Assembly: GCA_032622095.1 (NCBI GenBank)
Contig: CP136061.1
Coordinates: 63,553,127 to 63,617,126, forward strand
Reading direction: 5' to 3'
Source of the DNA: Siphonodentalium dalli
Taxonomy: Eukaryota; Mollusca; Scaphopoda; Gadilida; Siphonodentaliidae
DNA: 64,000 bases
Shown here piece after piece: positions 56,963-64,000 of the stretch. The position numbers and the translations under genes are program-made. Each line of letters starts with the position of its first letter. Within the stretch, counting starts at the first letter, position 1. The notes beneath the pieces were generated by a model. That model was given only the letters and a program-made list of their open reading frames with translations. It did not search any database and was not told where the DNA came from.

Positions 56963-59919
56963 CACCCCATGCATCCGGATATGCTTGTAGCGGAAGACAT
57001 GCTCGTAGCGGAATAACCACATGGCCCGCGATTTGCACATCGTATTTAGTTGCCGTAAGTTATTTCATAAAAACACGGTTTATTTTACCTTGATTTTTTT
57101 CAACGTTAACAGCGATAATCGGTCTACAGAAATGAGCGGTTGTGGTTTCCGAAATTTGCATATTACTGTTCGATAATCGGGTTTTATACGAAAATTATGA
57201 CCTGAAATACTTACTCGATAAAAGTTTTATCAAATTTTAATGAATCTTTGCATTGACACATTATATAACATACAGTCTCTCAAAGTATGATATCTTAGCT
57301 TCAAAATGAACTGGACATGTTTGCAATGTCAATCATATTAGTGCCCGAAAAATTAGTTTCCATGGTGGCACTCACTCGATTTTGGGGCATGTCTATATCA
57401 AACGTAAAACTTGCTATGATGTGCTCGTAGCATCGGGTGATATGCTCGTAGCATTATATAAAATATGTGTATATGCGAGAGAATCACATTTTTGTCAACT
57501 AAAAAGAGCGTCAAGATAGTGCAAGCATATACATATATCACAAGAATGACATGGTATATTGTATCGTGTTCTGAAGGACATACATGTGCAAAACTTTATA
57601 TAAAAAGGTAATTAGATAGTCGGCAGAGGGAAAATTAAAAGTACAACTACATATGGGGTGGTGAACAAAATTCACATAGTACCAACATGTATTTAATGCA
57701 AACGATATGACACTTATTTAACATTCTGGGAGGTCCAGTTTTCCCATCTGGCGGTGAGCGGGTATTCTGGACTCATTTCTCGCATGTATGCCAGGACGGA
57801 CACCACTCTCGCGTAACATGTACGTGTTAATTGAGACGACACCTGTGTCTCTTGACCTCGATTATCATAATTTGTGTAACAGTGAAGTGACACTAAGACT
57901 TTTGCAGAATGCCCTGGTATCACATAATAAGTGATCATTGTGGTATTGTAAAAAATAGAAACTATCGGAGGCACCAAATATCTGCTTTTAGACTAAGTGT
58001 AACAAAATACGATATCAAATTTTAGTTCCAAATATCTGAACAATAATCAGTATGGTATACACTTTACTAATAGCCCACATGTGCTATGAAAAACATGGTC
58101 AAAAGAATTTAATGGCATACAATTAGATTGAGTCAATGAAATGGTGGAATTAACGATCTAAATATATATATATAGTTTAGGTGTGATTATACTAGACAAT
58201 ATTATGGATTAAAATGTTGGCGGTATAGATTGCAAGCCCATGCAGTTTGTGTCTTCCATATGAAGTGTATCTGATCAATGACTGCATTGATTAAGAGAAC
58301 CTACCACCACTCCCAGGTCTCCCTCGTTGGATTTTATGTCTCCCATTCTACTAAGGGTACGACCAGACTTGTCTATTATAGCCTTTATATCTTTATGCTT
58401 CGTAAAACAACCGTGTAGTCTTAGTGTCCCTTTTAATGCGAAAGCCTCATATTTTAGTTGTAAATTCCGTAAATATACCTTTATTGTTTATTTTAAAAAG
58501 CAAAATGCCTCATATTTTAGTTATCAAATACGTTAATCTCAGATAAGAGCCTTTTTTATACATATATTATATATTTTTTAAAGCAGATTGCCTCATATTT
58601 TAGTTATCAAATACGTTTATTCATTTTAAATTTAGACAAGAGTCTTTATATACATTCATTAATTTATATATTTTAAAGGCAAATACCTCATATCTATTAT
58701 GTTTCTCGGGTGAAAAGTAGTTATCCATTCTTTTAGACAAGGTGGCCACTAATCGTATTAATATATATACTGTACAATAGTAGTTTATAGTTTTATTGAA
58801 ATAAATCGCCTGCAGTAATTGAAAACGTTTGTTATGAACACCGCACAAGAGGGTGTAAAGTTATCAATCATCCTTTAGAAAATCCTTCCGAAAAGTTCGT
58901 CTACAGATTTCTCAGAATAAACATTTAAACGATTAGTGACCTCTGTGATTTTAATAGTATTTCACATTTATGTTATATGTTCAAGTAAATAAAATATGTA
59001 ATTGCAAAAAATATCTGAATGATACCGATCCACAGCTGTTAATCAAATGTTCAAAAGTATTTTCGCACGATTACTACCAGATAATATAGACCACTCAGCC
59101 ATCGTGTCAGTCGTTTTTTCATTACCGATCATGCACGTCAGCATATTCGAAACAGACGCGTGTGGAACATCACTAATTTTGCATCTTTTCAATAAACTTT
59201 GTTGTCAAATCCTAATATTATATTACTAATTTGCGATTTACACAATAATATATAGTGTCCATACATGAAGATAAGCATGCATGTCATTTTGAATGCCACT
59301 ACTTATTTTTCATGCATGAAACCAAATGACTCTTTCGACTCGGGCTTGATTACTACTATCCACATGATTAGCATTGCGTTTTAACTTTAAAAAAGGTCTA
59401 GTTGTTGAAATTATCCTAAAAGCAAATCTGCTACGAGCACATCATTATAAAATCGCTGGTGCTATAGACATATCATACCACTGCTATAGACATTCCATAT
59501 TTTCTTGCTATGAACTGCATATATGGTTATTTTTTACTATGGAAAATGTAGATACATGACTGGAAATGTTGTCTATTATATTAAGGGAATATCCGCGGAA
59601 ATAGCAATGTATGCAAAGACTAGATTGTCTGGGCTGTTAGCACAGAAATCGTAATTTTATGTAAGAAATGCAAATTTTGCCACAATTTTTGACCTAACTT
59701 CCCGGTAAAATATGATTAAACTGCGTCCATGTTTAGAGAAGTTTGATGTACAGTTGGGTAAATTATAGCCACAAATAATACCACCACCGTCAACCACTGG
59801 TATGTGTTGGTTTCGGTGCAACATGTGTCTAACCGTGAACGGTGTGCAAATCACAGGCCATGTAATTATTCCGCTACGAGCATGTCTTCCGCTACGAGCA
59901 TATACGGATGCATGGGGTG
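56963..59919. mobile_element. 2957-bp element with long terminal inverted repeats and 5-bp target duplication
   Basis: Left CACCCCATGCATCCGGATAT and right ATACGGATGCATGGGGTG are inverse. The match continues through GAAGACATGCTCGTAGCGGA and GATTTGCACA to about 75-80 bp with a few mismatches. AAAAT flanks both sides (56958-56962 and 59920-59924). A second inner inverted pair is ATGTGCTCGTAGCA (57419) and CTACGAGCACAT (59429). No transposase ORF. CAC ends with a 5-bp duplication recall Transib elements, but beyond CAC the ends do not match the usual heptamer, so the superfamily is open. Confidence 0.72.
58443..58700. repeat. ~65-95-bp tandem repeats inside the TIR element
   Basis: GCCTCATATTTTAGTTATCA recurs at about 58443, 58507, 58589 and (diverged) 58684, each followed by AAATACGTT and AT-rich DNA. 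Confidence 0.65.
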
Positions 59920-59924
59920 AAAAT

Positions 59925-60694
59925 ATGATAACTGTTATCACTCAGAAACCAAAATATTCAGTAACTTCTGAGATAACCAACTTCCCATTTTAAATTGTAT
60001 AAGGTGATAAACTACATATGAAACTAAACTAGACATAAATTTGAACTTAGTCGGAATCTGCTAAATATATAACATAAAACAAGTTTCCTAAAATGCTTCA
60101 AAAATATTATTCAAACTCTTATTTTAAGTTATATCCTGTCTACTGAAATTTGATATTTCAAGTGAAAAGTTAAAAAGGTGAATGGTCATCAGAGATTATC
60201 AGAGCAAACTTTAATTCAAATATCATAGTATATCAAGAGTTTTTCAAATGTTGAACATACAGTATATATAAGGCAACATGCTCAATTTTCTGGTAGAGAA
60301 ACAGAAACTGAATGTAGGACATTCCAGGAATTCTGTCGCAGATAACTGGTCATACAGTACGACGTTCATTCAAGAACGTAATAGACCAGACATTTTAAGG
60401 TTTCTGTTGTTTCCACTAATATCCAGACCGATTCGGTGTTGATCTCAAATCGGGTGACCGATATTGACATCGAATCGAATCTCGAATATTTGCAGGTCCC
60501 TAATATTACTAGAGATTTAGAGACCCTTATAGGAGATGAGTTATTGTTGTTCTCTTCCAAATACCACTATGTCGTTTAGTGAACTTTCGGGAAAAGCTAG
60601 TTTGATCTGATATCATACCAGCATTCGCCATCTTAGGGACTATTAATATGCTTAAAACAGTTGTTTCCAGTTACTGATTCATCTCTTGGGCCTC
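59925..60694. other. No gene seen
   Basis: AT-rich; only short featureless ORFs. Confidence 0.4.
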
Positions 60695-61777
60695 TTAAGA
60701 GGGGGGGGGGGGGGGGACGGGTTTTTTTGGGACACCGGGATCGACCCTTTTTATTTTTCGGAAATTGGGATCATCAGATTTAATTTTCCGGGAATCGGGA
60801 ACAGAATTCCACCGGGACCCGGGAAAGGTTGAAATTATTTTCCGGGACCCGGGAAATTATCCCCAATTAATCGGGATTTCCATTTTTATTCACCTAATTA
60901 TGTATTCCAGCGATGAAAGATGAGTCAAGCATGTTTTGTTCCGTTTCATGTGTTTTGGTGATATATTCCACGATTTGGATTTTCCCAAGTTAGTCCCGCA
61001 GAAACATCAACAACATGGCGGAAGAGTCGTTATGTCAAATTAAAAATATATAATTTATTTAACTCTTTTTTATGCAAGTTCTCTGTAGGGAGTATTCAGC
61101 TGTTGTCGATACCGTGCATCTGTAACAACTACCAACAAAGTCTGCTGGTATCCAGTAAATTTTAAAGTCATTTATTTACACGAGTTTTACCACTTGGTCA
61201 ATCTAAGCTGTTGTATCTGGTGACTTGTGTACATCCGTGTTGTCTCCTATTTCTTCGTTGGTTTGTGACTTGGTTTTTCATACTAACATTCCAGTTATGG
61301 GGCACAATCTCAAATCACAAACCGTCTTAGATATATTGAGACCACATGAATTTGCATACATCACCTGGACATTTAGGGAATACCTGATTTGCGATGGTGT
61401 AGATCAGTGTAAAGAGTGATCTGTTGATTCTGTTCAATGGATTTGCATATAGGTCAGTATAGGTTCGCATTTTATGTCATGTAAAATGATGTAATTGACC
61501 AGACAGTAGCCAGTAAATCATAAGATAGCATAAAAATACAATATATGTACATTGATCTACATTACTTGTGAATATTGTATGTTTTGTCGATACTCTTTAT
61601 AATATTTTAATTCCTGGGAACTGGCTTTTTTTTTTACTGGGAACTGGGATTTGCTTTTTAATTCCTGGGAACTGGGAAATGGCATATTGTTTTCCTGGGA
61701 ACTGGGATTTGCTGATTTATTTCCTGGGAATCTGGGATTGGACCCCCCCCCCCCCCCCCCATTTCCCCCTCTCTTAA
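60695..61777. mobile_element. TTAA-bounded element with G-run/C-run ends and GGGAACTGGGA repeats
   Basis: Starts TTAAGAGGGGGGGG and ends CCCCCTCTCTTAA, giving inverse ends with TTAA at each edge (piggyBac/Kolobok-like target, inferred). Inside the left end are CCGGGAATCGGGAA and CCGGGACCCGGGAAA motifs. Inside the right end four units of TTCCTGGGAACTGGGATTTG with ~32-50-bp spacing occur at 61610-61740. No transposase. The two ORFs at 61557-61796 are shadows of these repeats. Confidence 0.55.
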
Positions 61778-62627
61778 CATGAATTTTGTCATTCAAATGT
61801 TTTATTTTGATTCAATACTCGTCATATAATAAAGTATCATGTTTCTTTGAAAAGGTCAGATCAGTTTGTATGATCCGGCAATCTACCTCTTCGACATGAT
61901 ACTATGGTCAGATCATTTCACTGTAGTGATACTAGCAAGGTTCAGCTATTATACGTGCAACTTATAACATGTATTATTATGGTATTGTTTTGGAGATGCA
62001 CATGGCGAGAACAGTCAGATGATCTTACTGCGCCAAACCAACATGTTTATGAATATCGGCCAACTTCTGGTGAAACTTGTAAATAGTAGGCGAGAACAAG
62101 CAGACACATTATGACAACAGATTTGCTTAATTGGCTTCAATCAAATTGACACCTACCACGCAGGAAAATCTCTGCCTCTACAGTTGACCACTCATTCAGT
62201 TAAAAGAAGATTCCATATCATACATGTTGGACACAAAACTTTTAAATGAGTTGACCATGTACATATAGGCAGAATATACACATGAGTCAGGTGACCTGCT
62301 TCAAAATAAATTGAAGCACACTGGTCTTTTCACATATTTCCTTGAATTTCAAGAAAATACACTCACACTGGGACCCAGGGTTCACGTTGTCATAGGCCAA
62401 ATTGGCTAATGGCAAATTATTTTTTTTTAAATGGCCACAAAAAATTTTCATTTCGCCAAACTTTACCCGAAAATTGGAAATCTAATTCAAAAACCCAAAT
62501 ATATTGTGAAACGGGAGCGACATGAGAATCAAATTTACAGTATTATGATCATCGGCCAATTGATTAGGTGATCCAGTTTAATGGTAACAAAAGACACTCA
62601 TGGCATTGCACTATCATCCAAATGTAA
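61778..62627. other. No gene seen
   Basis: No supported features. Confidence 0.4.
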
Positions 62628-63170
62628 CTAGAGATGGGCTTGTCTCAGATGGTATTCAAAATGTTATTTGAGTGAAGTAGCCATTACCATATATTGGGTA
62701 CTGAAATGATGTCAACAGGTATCCCTAACCCTAAACCCCCTAACCCTAACCCCTAACCCTAATCTTAAATCCACAAAAAAAGTCAGACAGACATCATAAT
62801 CGCAGGTGCAAAGGTTCCCATGGTACTAAATATCAGTGCCAAGATTAAAAAACATTGACCTAAAAATGTAGAAATAAAAGCTCGGACAAAATTATGCATG
62901 TTGCAAAAAAGTTTCTAAGTAAAAAAAGGGGGGATAACTCCTCCAAAAAAAGTTTGACATACGTCATAATCGCAGGTGATCAGGTTCCCATGGTGGTTGA
63001 TGTCTGTACCAAGTTTTACGGAAACTGATAAAAAAACGACTGAGAAAAACTCCGGACAAATTTGTGTCCATGGACGGATAGACAGACGGCACGACGGACG
63101 GACGGATGGACAAACGGACAAGCTGATACCAGTATACTGAAACAGTAATCAGGATTAACACTAATGGTAT
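62628..63170 (+). mobile_element. Repeat element with ~177-bp CATAATCGCAGGTGC units
   Basis: Starts TAACTAGAGATGGG, as at 13094. Two core units (AGTCWGACAKACRTCATAAT, CGCAGGTGCAAAGG, AAAAGCTCGGACAAAATTAT, GGGGGGATAACTCC) follow, then a tail GACGGACGGACGGATGGACA and CAAGCTGATACCAGTATAC. This is the uninterrupted form of the element split at 13474. No coding capacity. Confidence 0.68.
62722..62762 (+). repeat. Interstitial telomere-like CCCTAA tract
   Basis: About seven imperfect CCCTAA/CCCCTAA units inside the repeat element. TTAGGG is the usual animal and molluscan telomere unit. Too short and embedded to be a chromosome end. Confidence 0.75.
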
Positions 63171-63494
63171 ATATCGAGTAACAATGGTGGGATTAAAGAA
63201 GTCTAGACATGGTATTTGCAGGTATGGACATAATTATATAGAATGTTAGATGATAAATAAAACAAAAACATTCATTAATTGTGAGACCAGAAAATGAGGA
63301 TTTAATTTGTATTTTTTTAATTTGGCCGAAAAAAATTCATGAATTCTTTGTCTGTCATAAGGCTGAATGTCAGATGGTGGATAGTGGTATATTGTCAAGT
63401 AACAATGATGGATATGAAAGAACTCTAGACACAGAATTGGAAGGTATGGACATAATTATTTAAAATGTTAGATGTGAAATAAAACTAGAGGTGT

Positions 63495-64000
63495 GACTGT
63501 CCCTAATCTTAAACCTATTGACCGAAAAATGTAGGAATAAAAGCTCGGACAAAATTATGCATGTTGCGAAAATGTTCTAAGTCGAAAAAGGGGGATAACT
63601 CCACCAAAAAAGGACGGACAGACGTCATAATCGCAGGTGCACAAGTTCCCACGGTACTAAATGTCTGTGCAAAGTTTTAACAAATTGACCTAAAAATGTA
63701 GGAATAAAAGCTCAGACAAAAATTATACATGTTGCGAAAAGTTTCTAAGTCGAAAAAGGGGGGACAACTCCACAAAAAAAAGTCAGACAGACATCATAAT
63801 CGCAGGTGCAAAGGTTCACATGGTACTAAATATCAGTGCCAAGATTAAAAAACATTGACCTAAAAATGTAGAAATAAAAGCTCGGACAAAATTATGCATG
63901 TTGCAAAAAAGTTTCTAAGTAAAAAAAGGGGGGATAACTCCTCCAAAAAAAGTCTGACATACGTCATAATTGCAGGTGCACAGGTTCCCATGGTGGTTGA
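63495..64000 (+). repeat. Further ~177-bp repeat units running off the window
   Basis: At least three units in tandem with the same motifs. The block 63776-63990 nearly repeats 62774-62990. The array continues past the end of the window. Confidence 0.7.

Noticed and set aside
56963-59919. Assignment to Transib on the basis of CAC ends
   Set aside because: The ends read CACCCCATG, not the Transib/RAG heptamer, and there is no transposase; left unclassified.
62722-62762. True chromosome end
   Set aside because: Short, degenerate and followed by more than 1 kb of dispersed repeat.
1-64000. tRNA, rRNA or other structural RNA genes
   Set aside because: No cloverleaf with A/B boxes or rRNA core sequence recognised by eye; a covariance-model search would be needed to exclude degenerate ones.

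Overview
This window looks like animal nuclear DNA, most likely from a mollusc and probably a bivalve. It is AT-rich and intron/repeat dominated, with no operons and no long intact ORFs. It carries Helentron-type elements with ~164-bp internal tandem repeats (the organisation of bivalve 'pearl'/HINE elements), several hAT-like non-autonomous elements and a Ty1/copia LTR retrotransposon. The species call is inference; no marker gene settles it.

The only convincing host coding sequence is a set of short minus-strand exons encoding a six-cysteine EB/EGF-like module (C-x6-9-C-x5-6-C-x8-10-C-x-C-x10-C). Each exon is bounded by AG and GT splice signals and each is symmetric phase 1-1. They lie at 34685-34831, 28569-28703, 21425-21571, 15311-15445 and 561-1544. 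The last, most 3' one is cut in two by an 823-bp hAT-like element with a perfect 8-bp target duplication. The exons at 28.6 and 34.7 kb are copies of those at 15.3 and 21.4 kb, made by a ~15-kb tandem duplication.

Layout: 0-5.8 kb, broken exon plus intron/intergenic DNA. 5.8-11.4 kb, a 2728-bp head-to-tail duplication carrying a hAT-like element. 11.3-15.2 kb, 164-bp repeat arrays (Helentron-like), one nested inside another repeat family. 12.0-40.86 kb, two copies of a ~13.5-15.4-kb unit joined at a 5-bp microhomology, containing the exons, Helentron-like arrays, ~170-bp arrays, a large hairpin and GGTCA-rich repeats. 41-47.5 kb, degenerate minisatellites and a ~140-bp satellite. 48.1-49.06 kb, a minus-strand ORF of unknown family, frameshifted and apparently split by the copia insertion. 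49.06-56.09 kb, a decayed copia element with LTRs, gag, protease, integrase, RT and RNase H, itself hit by two hAT-like elements. 56.96-59.92 kb, a 2957-bp terminal-inverted-repeat element. 60.7-61.8 kb, a TTAA-bounded G/C-run element. 62.6-64 kb, ~177-bp repeats with an embedded telomere-like tract.

The window is best read as a record of layered events: module-exon gene, repeat invasion, tandem duplication, then further insertions. I see no complete, intact protein-coding gene, no rRNA or tRNA and no CRISPR. The duplications could in part be assembly artefacts (unmerged haplotypes), and this is flagged where relevant.
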